Shown here piece after piece: positions 16,719-25,208 of a stretch of DNA of 64,000 bases. Under the pieces are notes generated by a model. The model was given only the letters and a program-made list of their open reading frames with translations, had not been told where the DNA came from and did no database searches. The stretch is from Heyndrickxia acidicola (GTDB lineage: Bacteria > Bacillota > Bacilli > Bacillales > Bacillaceae_C). Made by a program: the position numbers and the translations under genes. The stretch covers positions 3,282,001 through 3,346,000 of the forward strand of contig NZ_KV440953.1 of the NCBI RefSeq assembly GCF_001636425.1. Direction: 5' to 3'. Position 1 is the stretch's first letter, and every line of letters starts with the position of its first letter.

Positions 16719-17813
16719 CTATTCTAGTGGCTGAAAAGCAAATTGACTCCATGGCTTCAGGTAGTCCAGTAAAAAGATCTCTTCTTCTCTTATTCGCCCC
16801 ACCACATTTGTTTTCCCTGAATTCATCATTTCCTTGAGAACAACCTGGAGCTCACCCGCATATTGCCCATACAGATTATTTTCAATTACAATATCGCCTT
16901 TCTTCATATCCCTGCAATGGTGGGGTATAAAGTTCTGTCCTTTGTATTTCACTCTGCTTTGAGTGGAACGGATCATATAATCCGATACATCTCCTCTATA
17001 AAAGTGCGGTTCCTCAAACACAATTTTTCTTTCAAGCTCCGTAGCTGTTTCTGTAAGATCCACTGTAAAGGTTAATTTGTTTTTATTTATTTCGCTAAGC
17101 TGCTTTAATTCCTCTTCTGATGCATAGGCATTTCCAATAATGATGTCATCGATAAGTTCCACGGCATATAAGTGCTTTACCTGTACTTCTATTGGCAGAT
17201 TTCGATGCATTTCGAGTGTCGGAAGGCCTTCCATTATTGTCCATGGGCCCATCTCAGCATGTGCCGATGAGACAAATGCAGCCGTTCTTATTCCCATGTC
17301 CTTAAATTTCTTGCTGCATTCAATAAAAAATGGGTACGATAATCCTGAATACCGGTGAGGATAAAAATTATGACAGCCTAACAAATTACTTTTATTTGGC
17401 TGGTAAGTAAGGATATTATCAATATATTTAGTTGCATTGCTCATATTGACTTCAATCTTTAGTCCATACGGATTAAAGGTCATTACCGATTCCTCTTGTC
17501 CTGTAAACCCCATGTCGAGTCGAATGCCTGATGCCCCAATCTCGTTAAAAAATGACAAATCACTATAGGAAATGTCCAGTTCCTTAAATACTCTTGGGCT
17601 AATATCGGCAATTACTTCCATTCCCTTTTCCTTAGCAAATGAAATGGTTTCTTTAAAGTTAGATAGAATGTTTTCCTTTTTACCATCCAACGATAAAAGA
17701 CATGTAAATATTCTCTTAAAACCATATTTACTTGCTAATGCAATATACTCTTTATCTTTTTCCATGATGGAATGGTTTGGATAAATGGAAATACCTAATT
17801 TTTGTTCAGACAT
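16719..17813 (-). CDS. mupG: 6-phospho-N-acetylmuramidase, MupG family (DUF871)
   Basis: A 364-residue DUF871/MupG protein with an N-terminal TIM-barrel and a C-terminal beta-rich cyclophilin-like domain from about residue 240. Family traits visible are LGISIYPNHS at the N-terminus, ADISPRVFKELD, SGIRLDMGF, LLGCHNFYPHRYSGL and the FYRGDVSDYMIRST stretch in the C-terminal domain. MupG of Staphylococcus hydrolyses MurNAc 6-phosphate-GlcNAc, delivered by a PTS, to MurNAc 6-phosphate and GlcNAc. The start chosen is the ATG at 17813, since AAGGAAGG precedes it by 9 bases. It lies 16 bases downstream of the PTS IIA gene and is the second gene of the operon. Confidence 0.9.
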   Translation of the reverse strand: MSEQKLGISIYPNHSIMEKDKEYIALASKYGFKRIFTCLLSLDGKKENILSNFKETISFAKEKGMEVIADISPRVFKELDISYSDLSFFNEIGASGIRLDMGFTGQEESVMTFNPYGLKIEVNMSNATKYIDNILTYQPNKSNLLGCHNFYPHRYSGLSYPFFIECSKKFKDMGIRTAAFVSSAHAEMGPWTIMEGLPTLEMHRNLPIEVQVKHLYAVELIDDIIIGNAYASEEELKQLSEINKNKLTFTVDLTETATELERKIVFEEPHFYRGDVSDYMIRSTQSRVKYKGQNFIPHHCRDMKKGDIVIENNLYGQYAGELQVVLKEMMNSGKTNVVGRIREEEIFLLDYLKPWSQFAFQPLE

Positions 17814-17829
17814 TCCTGTCATCCTTCCT

Positions 17830-18159
17830 TTACTTTTTTTCTAATAGTTCCATCTTCTTCAACATTTTTACCATTTGTTCAATTAAAGAAATCTCACTGA
17901 TTGCCGCCATTAAATGATCCTGAGCATGAATCATCAATAAGGTCCCTTCTACTTTTTCACCATTTAGTTCAGCCTGAATCAATTGTGTTTGTGTGTTATG
18001 TGCAAGATTCAACTCAGAATGTGCCTCTTTTAATAATTCTTCTGCTTCGCTAAATCTATAAAGGTGAGCTTTTTCTAACCCTTCGAATGCTAGCCCTTTC
18101 GCATTTCCACCATGAGCAATAATTTGAAAGATTGATTGTTCCATGTCCAGTGTTTTCAT
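17830..18159 (-). CDS. PTS lactose/cellobiose family IIA protein
   Basis: A 109-residue cytoplasmic IIA component. The phosphorylated histidine is His78 in the family motif MIHAQDHLM. The rest is the expected three-helix bundle (ISEISLIEQMVKML at the C-terminus). It receives phosphate from HPr and passes it to the IIB protein. The matching IIB and IIC genes are not in the same operon but start on the opposite strand 240 bases away (18402-20015), so the transporter is split between two divergent transcripts. It leads the operon holding mupG, the kinase and anmK. Confidence 0.92.
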   Translation of the reverse strand: MKTLDMEQSIFQIIAHGGNAKGLAFEGLEKAHLYRFSEAEELLKEAHSELNLAHNTQTQLIQAELNGEKVEGTLLMIHAQDHLMAAISEISLIEQMVKMLKKMELLEKK

Positions 18160-18198
18160 TTTTTATATCTCCTATCAAAATTTTATTTTAAAAATTAA

Positions 18199-18220
18199 AA
18201 TTTAATTTGAAATTTAAATT
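18199..18220. promoter_or_regulatory. Palindrome, candidate RpiR/MurR operator
   Basis: AATTTAA and TTAAATT form perfect 7-base arms around an 8-base centre in the divergent promoter region between the IIA and IIB genes. RpiR-family proteins bind such palindromes, and the regulator is encoded in the adjacent operon. AT-richness weakens the case. Confidence 0.4.
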
Positions 18221-18245
18221 CAGTTTATCATATAATTACCTTAAA

Positions 18246-18261
18246 TTGAAAACACTTTCAA
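18246..18261. promoter_or_regulatory. Candidate cre site (CcpA)
   Basis: TTGAAAACACTTTCAA fits the consensus TGWAANCGNTNWCA except for A in place of the central G. It lies between the two divergent PTS units, where carbon catabolite repression would be expected. Confidence 0.5.
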
Positions 18262-18401
18262 AATTTTAAAGAGAGACTAGGGGATTGAGGTGAAATAAAA
18301 AAGCAGCTCATAATTAGAAGTTTCATAGCATCAAAAAAACGACATTTGATGAACGGTAAAACAAATTCATATGAAGGCTTGGGAATAAGAGGAGGTAAAC
18401 A

Positions 18402-18707
18402 ATGAAGGTTTTATTTGTATGTGCTGGCGGCATGTCCAGTTCTATTGTTGTGAATGCGCTCAAAAAAGAGGCAGATAAAGAAGGATTAGCAATGGAGGTA
18501 AAAGCAGTAGGAACAGGGGAAGTTTCCAACGAAACCAAAAATGGCTGGAACATTATTATGGTGGCTCCGCAAATTAGACACCGCTTTAGCCAAGTAAAAA
18601 CAGAAGCAGATGGTGCAAACATTCCTTGCGAGTTAATTCCTATGAAAGCATATACACCTCTTGGTGGTCCTGCTCTTCTAAAAATTGTTAAGGAAATAGC
18701 ACAATAA
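18402..18707 (+). CDS. PTS lactose/cellobiose family IIB protein
   Basis: A 101-residue IIB component with the phospho-acceptor Cys7 in the N-terminal motif VLFVCAGGMSSS. It takes phosphate from IIA (17830-18159) and phosphorylates the incoming sugar on IIC. AGAGGAGG precedes the ATG at good spacing. First gene of the plus-strand unit IIB, IIC, small membrane protein, GH4 hydrolase. The ~240 bases upstream hold the palindrome and cre-like site described separately. Confidence 0.93.
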   Translation: MKVLFVCAGGMSSSIVVNALKKEADKEGLAMEVKAVGTGEVSNETKNGWNIIMVAPQIRHRFSQVKTEADGANIPCELIPMKAYTPLGGPALLKIVKEIAQ

Positions 18708-18737
18708 CCATTTATTTTATTATAGGGGGATATATGA

Positions 18738-20015
18738 ATGGATAGAATTGTTGGCTGGATGGAAAATTATCTTTCTGGTACTATGGCTCGTTTCTCTGAA
18801 CAGCGCCATTTAAGAGCCATTAGGGATGGGGTTATTTCGGCATTGCCATTTATAATTGTAGGTTCCTTTTTCTTAATTCTCGCTTTTCCGCCTTTGCCTA
18901 AGGATTGGGCAATCTCAGAATGGGCGGCTAAAAATGCTTTGCAAATTTTGCTCCCATACCGGCTTACCATGTATATTATGTCACTTTATATAGCCTTTGG
19001 AGTTGGATATAACCTTGCCAAAAGCTATAAACTAGATCCGCTTTCCGGAGCGCAGGTATCCGTTTGTGCATTGTTATTAACGCTTACTCCGGAATTACTT
19101 AAAGACGGCTATGCACTCCCAATGAGCAACCTGGGGGGATCTGGTCTTTTTGTTACGATGATTGTCTCTATTGTTTCAGTAGAAATACTTCGTTTTTGCA
19201 AGACGAAGAACATTACGATTAAAATGCCGGAACAGGTACCGCCATCTGTAGCGCGATCTTTTGAAGCATTAATACCAGTTGCCGCAGTCATTATTTTAAT
19301 GTCTTTAATCACTTATGTTTTTAAAATTGACCTGCATTCAGAAATCGGAAAATTAATTGCACCTATTGTAACAGCAGGAGACTCTATTTGGGGTGTCTTA
19401 ATCCCCGGATTCTTAATTTGTTTCCTATGGTTCTTTGGAATTCATGGAGACTCTGTCGTTGGCCCAGTTGTTCGGCCATTGTGGGAGCTTTACCTAGCAA
19501 AGAATGCCGAAGCAGTTGCAAACCATTCCCACCACTTACCTCATGTAGCACCTGAGACATTCTTCCAATGGTTTATTTGGATTGGAGGCTCTGGAGCTAC
19601 ACTTGGACTGGTACTTGCTATGCTGGTTTTTTCAAAATCCAAATACATGAAAGCTGTAGGCAGGGCGTCTATCATTCCAAGTATTTTTAATATTAACGAA
19701 CCGGTCATTTTCGGGGTGCCAATTGTATTGAATCCCATTCTGGCTATTCCATTTATTCTTACACCCATTATTAATATCTGTTTAACGTACTTCTTAACCG
19801 TTGTAGGATGGGTCACTCCTACTTTCGTTCAGCCGCCATGGACGCTTCCTGCGCCAATTGGTGCCTATTTAGCAACAGGCGGGGATATACATGCTGTTTT
19901 TCTTACTCTAATAAACATTGCTATTTCCTTTTTCGTTTATCTCCCTTTCTTTAAAATGTATGATAGAAAAATGGCAAAAATGGAAACAGATGAAAACGAT
20001 AATCAAGCAGCATAA
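18738..20015 (+). CDS. PTS lactose/cellobiose family IIC (membrane permease)
   Basis: A 425-residue EIIC of the Lac/Cel superfamily (CelB/LicC type) with about 10 membrane segments. The conserved substrate region is visible as FFGIHGDSVVGP (~residue 230) and SIFNINEPVIFGVP (~residue 315), where the Glu is needed for sugar binding in homologues. AGGGGGATAT lies before the ATG. It imports and phosphorylates a beta-linked disaccharide. The hydrolase downstream suggests beta-glucosides, while MupG in the divergent operon suggests MurNAc-GlcNAc; which is right cannot be told from the permease alone. Confidence 0.92.
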   Translation: MDRIVGWMENYLSGTMARFSEQRHLRAIRDGVISALPFIIVGSFFLILAFPPLPKDWAISEWAAKNALQILLPYRLTMYIMSLYIAFGVGYNLAKSYKLDPLSGAQVSVCALLLTLTPELLKDGYALPMSNLGGSGLFVTMIVSIVSVEILRFCKTKNITIKMPEQVPPSVARSFEALIPVAAVIILMSLITYVFKIDLHSEIGKLIAPIVTAGDSIWGVLIPGFLICFLWFFGIHGDSVVGPVVRPLWELYLAKNAEAVANHSHHLPHVAPETFFQWFIWIGGSGATLGLVLAMLVFSKSKYMKAVGRASIIPSIFNINEPVIFGVPIVLNPILAIPFILTPIINICLTYFLTVVGWVTPTFVQPPWTLPAPIGAYLATGGDIHAVFLTLINIAISFFVYLPFFKMYDRKMAKMETDENDNQAA

Positions 20016-20032
20016 AGGAATTGTTTTAAAAT

Positions 20033-20068
20033 AAATGAAAGAGGCAGCTCCCTCTTTCATTTATTTTC
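20033..20068 (+). terminator. Hairpin between IIC and the small membrane gene
   Basis: AAATGAAAGAGG pairs perfectly with CCTCTTTCATTT and is followed by a T-rich tract. It may act as a partial terminator that lowers expression of the two downstream genes. Confidence 0.6.
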
Positions 20069-20095
20069 ATTTTAGATAGCTGGAGGGAGTTAACA

Positions 20096-20395
20096 ATGAA
20101 CTCACCCTTTGAATTTAAACAAGTATCCGCTAAAAGTATCGCATTCTTTTTATTGTTTGTTTCAATGGTAAACCTGATTCTTGCTCAGCCGCTTATTTAT
20201 CTCGGTCTGCCAAAGTCGCTTAGTTTTTTTATCAGTACAGGTCTGGCAGGTACTGCCGGACTTACAATTGTCCTTACACTTATAGAGGCAAAAGTAAAAG
20301 ACAAAAAAGGAGTGCTTAAAAGACTGCTATTATCAGCCGTAATATGTATCTCCTTAAGTTATCTTCTAATCTATAAACTTCATTTCACAAATTAA
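20096..20395 (+). CDS. Small membrane protein in the PTS operon (unknown function)
   Basis: A 99-residue protein with three predicted membrane segments (SIAFFLLFVSMVNLILAQPL, the FISTGLAGTAGLTIVLTLI region, and LLSAVICISLSYLLIY) separated by a short charged loop AKVKDKKGVLKR. GGAGGGAG precedes the ATG. I do not recognise the family. It sits between PTS IIC and the GH4 hydrolase, 12-20 bases before the latter, so it is co-transcribed; a role in the membrane next to the permease is possible, but nothing in the sequence proves it. Confidence 0.7.
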   Translation: MNSPFEFKQVSAKSIAFFLLFVSMVNLILAQPLIYLGLPKSLSFFISTGLAGTAGLTIVLTLIEAKVKDKKGVLKRLLLSAVICISLSYLLIYKLHFTN

Positions 20396-20415
20396 TTTTT
20401 GGAGGTTTGAGCAAT

Positions 20416-21768
20416 ATGGATAAGCAAGGATTAAAAATTGCTACAATTGGGGGAGGGTCAAGCTATACACCTGAGTTTGTGGAAGGACTAATTAAGCGCT
20501 ATGACCAGCTTCCCGTAAAAGAACTTTGGCTAGCAGATATTGAAGAAGGAAGAGAAAAGCTTGAAATAGTCGGAAACCTGGCAAAGAGAATGGTTGAAAA
20601 GGCCTCTCTCCCAATGGAAATTAAATTAACTTTGGACCGGGAAGAAGCTCTTAAAGATGCCGATTTTGTTACCACTCAGATGAGGGTGGGATTATTAGCC
20701 GCAAGAGCAAAAGATGAAAGAATACCCTTACAGCACGGAATCATTGGGCAGGAAACAAATGGCGCCGGCGGCCTATTTAAAGGGTTGAGAACCATTCCTG
20801 TCCTGCTGGATATCTCGGCAAAAATGCAAAGACTTTGTCCAAATGCCTGGCTAATCAATTTTACGAACCCTGCTGGAATGGTAACAGAAGCCTTACTTCG
20901 ATATGGACAACATAAAAAAGTAATTGGTGTCTGCAATCTCCCAATCCATACTCGCATTACCATTGCAAAACTGTTAAATGTACCTCTTGAAAGTGTCGAA
21001 ATTGATTTTGCAGGATTAAATCATATGGTATATGGCTTAGATGTCCGCGTCTACGGAGAATCTGTTTTAGACCATGTTTTAGAAATAATGGGAGATCCCA
21101 AAAAACAAATCTCTATGCAAAATATCGCTCCTATTCCCTGGGAAAGCCATTTCCTAAAGTCACTTCGTTTAATTCCGTGCTCGTATCATCGATATTATTA
21201 TAAGACGAGTGAAATATTAAAAAAGGAGCTTGAGTCATTTGCTTCGGGCAATACCAGGGCAGAAACGGTCATTGCTTTAGAAAAAGAACTCTTTGAATTA
21301 TATAAGGATCCTACACTAGATATCAAACCTCCCCAGCTTCAAAAAAGAGGCGGAGCCTATTACAGCGATGCTGCATGCAATGTCATCAATTCTATTTACA
21401 ATGATATAGGAGACATTCAAACTCTAAATGTTAGAAATGACGGGGCAATTCTCGGAATTTCCGATGAATCGGCTGTAGAGGTAAACTGTGTGGTTACAAA
21501 GGATGGGCCCAAGCCTGTTTCAGTAGGTCAATTGCCTGTATCGGTAAATGGGTTAATACAACAAATTAAATCCTTTGAAATGACAGCTGCTGAAGCTGCA
21601 GTTACAGGTTCTTATGATAAAGCCCTTCTGGCAATGTGCATTAATCCACTTGTTCCAAGCGACTACCTTGCAAAAGCAGTATTGGATGATTTATTGGAAG
21701 CACATAAAGAATACCTTCCTCTTTTTTATAAAAACCAAAATAGAGATAGGGTCCCGTCCACCATTTGA
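20416..21768 (+). CDS. GH4 family 6-phospho-beta-glucosidase
   Basis: A 450-residue GH4 enzyme (LicH/CelF/ChbF group). The NAD-binding motif KIATIGGGSSYTPE is at the N-terminus. Further family traits are GIIGQETNGAGG, LINFTNPAGMVTEALLR, GVCNLPIHT (metal-binding Cys) and AGLNHMVYGLDV (metal-binding His). GH4 enzymes use NAD and a divalent metal, with a redox mechanism, to split 6-phospho-glycosides. The start is the ATG at 20416 with GGAGG ten bases upstream; a TTG nine bases earlier is too close to the ribosome site. It hydrolyses the phosphodisaccharide made by the PTS. Whether the sugar is cellobiose, another beta-glucoside or a chitobiose-like compound is open. Confidence 0.92.
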   Translation: MDKQGLKIATIGGGSSYTPEFVEGLIKRYDQLPVKELWLADIEEGREKLEIVGNLAKRMVEKASLPMEIKLTLDREEALKDADFVTTQMRVGLLAARAKDERIPLQHGIIGQETNGAGGLFKGLRTIPVLLDISAKMQRLCPNAWLINFTNPAGMVTEALLRYGQHKKVIGVCNLPIHTRITIAKLLNVPLESVEIDFAGLNHMVYGLDVRVYGESVLDHVLEIMGDPKKQISMQNIAPIPWESHFLKSLRLIPCSYHRYYYKTSEILKKELESFASGNTRAETVIALEKELFELYKDPTLDIKPPQLQKRGGAYYSDAACNVINSIYNDIGDIQTLNVRNDGAILGISDESAVEVNCVVTKDGPKPVSVGQLPVSVNGLIQQIKSFEMTAAEAAVTGSYDKALLAMCINPLVPSDYLAKAVLDDLLEAHKEYLPLFYKNQNRDRVPSTI

Positions 21769-21803
21769 CAAGCTACCGAAACAACAATTATGGCAGATAA
21801 CCT

Positions 21804-21838
21804 AAAAAACCCTCCATTCAATGAATGGAGGGTTTTTT
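21804..21838. terminator. Bidirectional terminator
   Basis: A6 CCCTCCATTC / GAATGGAGGG T6 hairpin between the convergent GH4 and COG4705 genes. Confidence 0.92.
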
Positions 21839-21852
21839 AAAAAGATTTAAGA

Positions 21853-22638
21853 TTAAGCACGTTTGCGAACTTCCAAGGCAGCCGCTTCCTCATTTATATC
21901 CTTGCGAGTAATGGTCAAATAGCCCACTAGAAGAACAATAACGATGCCTAAGGTAAGGCTGACCGGACCTTCTCCAAGTCCCAGCCCTCCATGCTTTGCA
22001 GAAGTCCAGTCTGAAAAAGAAGCACCAACCGGACGCGTCATAATGTAGGCGAACCAGAAAGCAAAAATTTCATTAAACTTGAATAACCAATAACCCACAG
22101 CTGGAATTGCCAGCAATACGGCAAAGACCACTCCTGCTGAGAAATAGCCCAGCTTCATTGTGGATGCCATCATATCTCCTGCAGCTGTACCCAGCGCAAA
22201 TGTTCCCAGTACTGCAGCCCAATAGAGCATTTCGCGAAACCGTGTATAGATACTGTGAATAGAAAGCGTCTTTTGAGTTGCGTACCAGAAGATAAAGATT
22301 GCAGCCAATACAATAGCAAAAAAGGACGTAGATACAATATAAGGAATCCCTACTATTACATGGATGAAATCAGCTGCCATCGTACCGAATATACTGACCA
22401 TAACAACAACAAGCCAATAAATCCATGCTACATAACGATCTGCCCGGAACTGAAGTACCAGGGAGACTATTAATCCTATAAAAGCAATGGCTACAGCCAG
22501 GACTGGATTCATATTATTAACGAGATAGTCAGAAAATACCTCGCCCATTCCAGTAGTCAGTATCTTCGTAATCCAAAAATAAACCGTAATTTCCGGGACT
22601 TTTGTAAACATATTAACGGATAATGATTTGTTCATACT
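21853..22638 (-). CDS. COG4705-family polytopic membrane protein
   Basis: A 261-residue protein with about eight membrane segments in two related halves. The first half begins with KVPEITVYFWITKILTTGMG, a phrase I recall as typical of COG4705, and the second half has GTFALGTAAGDMMAS plus YWLFKFNEIFAFWFAYIM. These repeated T-x-GE/GD elements suggest an internal duplication. The family is widespread and poorly characterised; a transport role is likely but the substrate is unknown to me. The ATG at 22638 is preferred, with GGAGG upstream. Single-gene unit, convergent with the GH4 hydrolase. Confidence 0.75.
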   Translation of the reverse strand, partial: SMNKSLSVNMFTKVPEITVYFWITKILTTGMGEVFSDYLVNNMNPVLAVAIAFIGLIVSLVLQFRADRYVAWIYWLVVVMVSIFGTMAADFIHVIVGIPYIVSTSFFAIVLAAIFIFWYATQKTLSIHSIYTRFREMLYWAAVLGTFALGTAAGDMMASTMKLGYFSAGVVFAVLLAIPAVGYWLFKFNEIFAFWFAYIMTRPVGASFSDWTSAKHGGLGLGEGPVSLTLGIVIVLLVGYLTITRKDINEEAAALEVRKRA

Positions 22639-22833
22639 TTTATTCGTTCCTCCAGTCATTTAAAAGGCTTTTTTATTATACGTTTTAAAAGGGAGACAAA
22701 GAGGTGCAGCCCTAATTCAAACAATATAATTGACTGGCGGAGGATGCGAAAAGTTCATTTGGGATGGAAAGCATTTTGATATTTAGTTTACTAGTCTTAA
22801 ACTCTGTGAATAGAAATTCGTTTAAAGAGCTTA

Positions 22834-22842
22834 TGATATAAT
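22834..22842 (+). promoter_or_regulatory. Extended -10 promoter for the following membrane gene
   Basis: TGATATAAT is a perfect extended -10 (TGNTATAAT). The expected start of transcription is near 22849, which argues for translation from the ATG at 22873 rather than the one at 22846. Confidence 0.55.
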
Positions 22843-22872
22843 AGAATGAATATACCTTACAAGGTAATGGTG

Positions 22873-23982
22873 ATGACGTTGATCTATATCATTTTATTAT
22901 GCATTCTTTCTATTAGCATTGTTTTGTTTTTTAGTTTTAATAAAATTTATATTAAAACTTCTGCTATGGCCGTTGTGATGGCATTAGGAATAGTAACAGA
23001 AGGGGCTCTTTTAAGCTTTTTTGGCATGCATTTTTTCAGGGGGATTTACGGCAAACTGCTCTCTACTTTTAACCTATCCTTATGGACTTCATTTATCTTT
23101 TCTTTATCTATGACCTGTTTTAAAGGAAAGTTTAAAGAGCTTCATTATAGCCACCCCATTAATCGCTTCGGAATTGGAACATGGGTTGCCGGAACTTCTA
23201 TCTGCGGAATTATCATTTATAAAGAATTTCCTCAATGGGGAGCTGTATCCGAAGTTCTTACTTTTCTCAATGCTGGGCTATGGGCTGTATATTTAGGTTT
23301 ATGCATGAGGAGTTTTTATGTACTCTCTCATTCCTCTTTAAAAGAAAATTCAAATGGTATTCTTCTTTTAACAACTGTCAGCACCCAATCCATTGTTCTA
23401 TTATCGAATACCATTTTTGCAGAGATTCCATTGATCATTAATAAAACATTATTAATGATTGGCTTCTGTTTTTATATGGTTAGTGCATTCTATATCATAA
23501 AGCGGTATATAACCAGTTCATGGATAGTGGAAACGGACTGGAATAATACAAACTGTATCTTGCACGGGGCTATATCCATATCCGGCATTGCCTGTATCAC
23601 AACAAAAGTTCTGGATGAAAGAATCATTCAGTTTATATGGATTGCAGCCTTAACCGTTTTTATTCTCATTGAATGCATTGAATTATGGAGATTGATTCTA
23701 CGCATTAAACGGTTTGGCATAAATAAGGGAATCTTGATATATGATGTAACCCAGTGGAGCAGAATTTTTACTTTTGCTATGTTCTATACCTTCACTTCGC
23801 TTATCAGCATTCATGCAGCTATACTATCTTTTTTGAAAAATATCATTTTATCTGCAGGTATATGGATTATTCTTTTCCTGCTTATAATGGAAGCATTATT
23901 AAGCATCCAATTTGTTTTTAATACCTACAAAAAATCAGCAGGCAGAAGACAAACCGAAAATGGAGTAACCTTTCCCTCCTAA
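22873..23982 (+). CDS. Polytopic membrane protein of unknown function (TDT-like?)
   Basis: A 369-residue protein of about ten membrane segments. The start at 22873 is chosen because AAGG lies 8 bases before it and because the -10 element at 22837 leaves no room for a leader before 22846. The pattern of paired helices with FGIGTWVAGTSICGIII recalls the tellurite-resistance/dicarboxylate (TDT, SLAC1-like) channel family, but the similarity is only by eye. The C-terminus is a short basic tail. Single gene, terminated directly after the stop codon. Function not recognised. Confidence 0.65.
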   Translation: MTLIYIILLCILSISIVLFFSFNKIYIKTSAMAVVMALGIVTEGALLSFFGMHFFRGIYGKLLSTFNLSLWTSFIFSLSMTCFKGKFKELHYSHPINRFGIGTWVAGTSICGIIIYKEFPQWGAVSEVLTFLNAGLWAVYLGLCMRSFYVLSHSSLKENSNGILLLTTVSTQSIVLLSNTIFAEIPLIINKTLLMIGFCFYMVSAFYIIKRYITSSWIVETDWNNTNCILHGAISISGIACITTKVLDERIIQFIWIAALTVFILIECIELWRLILRIKRFGINKGILIYDVTQWSRIFTFAMFYTFTSLISIHAAILSFLKNIILSAGIWIILFLLIMEALLSIQFVFNTYKKSAGRRQTENGVTFPS

Positions 23983-23998
23983 AGGGGAGGTTTTTTTT
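23968..23998 (+). terminator. Terminator overlapping the stop codon of the membrane gene
   Basis: ACCTTTCC pairs (with G-U pairs) with GGGGAGGT, followed by T8. Confidence 0.8.
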
Positions 23999-24138
23999 AT
24001 AACCTTACAGTACCTCCTTTTTAATATTACCAGTCTTAATTCTTGTTAATTAAGATCCTGAAAAAAAGACGATAGTTGACACAATCCATGAGAAAACAGA
24101 CTTTTAACAGGCCTTTTTCGTGAAAAGCCTTTTGAAAC

Positions 24139-25047
24139 CTACTCATATAAAGACCGCCATAGATAAAAAGTGGCATAGGCCTCCCATCCTGCCCAATTAG
24201 CAGAGAGTTCTTTGATTTCATCTATTGTCGGTTTTCTTTCCAACCCTAATTGAAGCTTTAATGCATTATGAAGTCCGACATCTGCCAGCGGAAAAGCAGT
24301 TGGGATGTGCAAACATTTCATCATCACATAATCTGCCGTCCAGGCGCCTATTCCCCTTAAAGCCATTAAAGAATGTTTAACTTGCTGATACTCCCGGTTT
24401 TGTAGCAGCTTTTCTTTTGACAGCTCCCCATTTGTCATAGCTTTTGCAACCCCAATAATATATTCAGCCTTCCGGGCAGTAAATTGGAGAGTTGTTAAAT
24501 CCTCTACATCAAGTGCCGCTATTTTTTCATACTCTGGGTATAACCAATAGGTTTCTCCATTAAATATAAGAGATTCTCCAAAGTGTTTAACAAAACGCTC
24601 CCTCAATGTGTAAGCAAATGATAGATTAATTTGCTGTCCCATAATAGCCCATGTAATGGCTTCAAATAGATCAGGTATGCAGATCATCCGCAAACCATAA
24701 TAGGTACTTGCCAGCTTCTGCATTAGCTTGTCGTTCCCTGCTGTCATATAAAATTCCCCAAGCTCTTGACTGAGATCAAACCATTCCCCTATGTACGCTG
24801 CAATCTCTTCCCGAAGTGCAACAGGAGGAGGCGAAATGGGAAACTCTATTTTAATAAAGCCATTTTCACATCCGATTTTACAGACTATTAATTCCCCTCT
24901 CACTTTTAGCAATTTAAAGAGACTTCCATCTTTTATTTGATGCAGTATTTCTTTGTCAGATCTGCCAAGGAACACTAAGCATTCTTCAAAGTTGAACTCT
25001 TTTGGCGGAACTATTTCCATATAGGATGGGTAATCAATCCAAATCAT
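24139..25047 (-). CDS. alkA: DNA-3-methyladenine glycosylase II
   Basis: A 302-residue HhH-GPD glycosylase. The AlkA N-terminal domain spans about residues 1-110. The helix-hairpin-helix is LMALRGIGAWTADYV (residues 228-242) and the catalytic Asp is Asp256 in PLADVGLHNAL. AITWAIMGQQINLSFAYTL (residues 130-148) is another family hallmark. It removes alkylated purines such as 3-methyladenine, opening base-excision repair. The four-Cys iron-sulfur cluster of MutY/Nth is absent, as expected for AlkA. AGGGAGA precedes the ATG. It is a single gene, and no Ada-type regulator is adjacent. Confidence 0.93.
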   Translation of the reverse strand: MIWIDYPSYMEIVPPKEFNFEECLVFLGRSDKEILHQIKDGSLFKLLKVRGELIVCKIGCENGFIKIEFPISPPPVALREEIAAYIGEWFDLSQELGEFYMTAGNDKLMQKLASTYYGLRMICIPDLFEAITWAIMGQQINLSFAYTLRERFVKHFGESLIFNGETYWLYPEYEKIAALDVEDLTTLQFTARKAEYIIGVAKAMTNGELSKEKLLQNREYQQVKHSLMALRGIGAWTADYVMMKCLHIPTAFPLADVGLHNALKLQLGLERKPTIDEIKELSANWAGWEAYATFYLWRSLYE

Positions 25048-25208
25048 ATCTCTATCTCCCTAGTGCATAATACAAAGCATTCTTTATAAGAATGAAGAAC
25101 TTGTTACATTATTGACAATCATGGCAAAAGTAAATACGCTTGAGAAAATATGTCTCCATCCATATACAAAAAATACCACATTCTCAAAAACTGCGATAGA
25201 AATAAGTG

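Noticed and set aside
18246-18261. A sigma-54 (-24/-12) promoter in the PTS region
   Set aside because: No GG-N10-GC pair is present, and the regulator here is of the RpiR, not the LevR, type.
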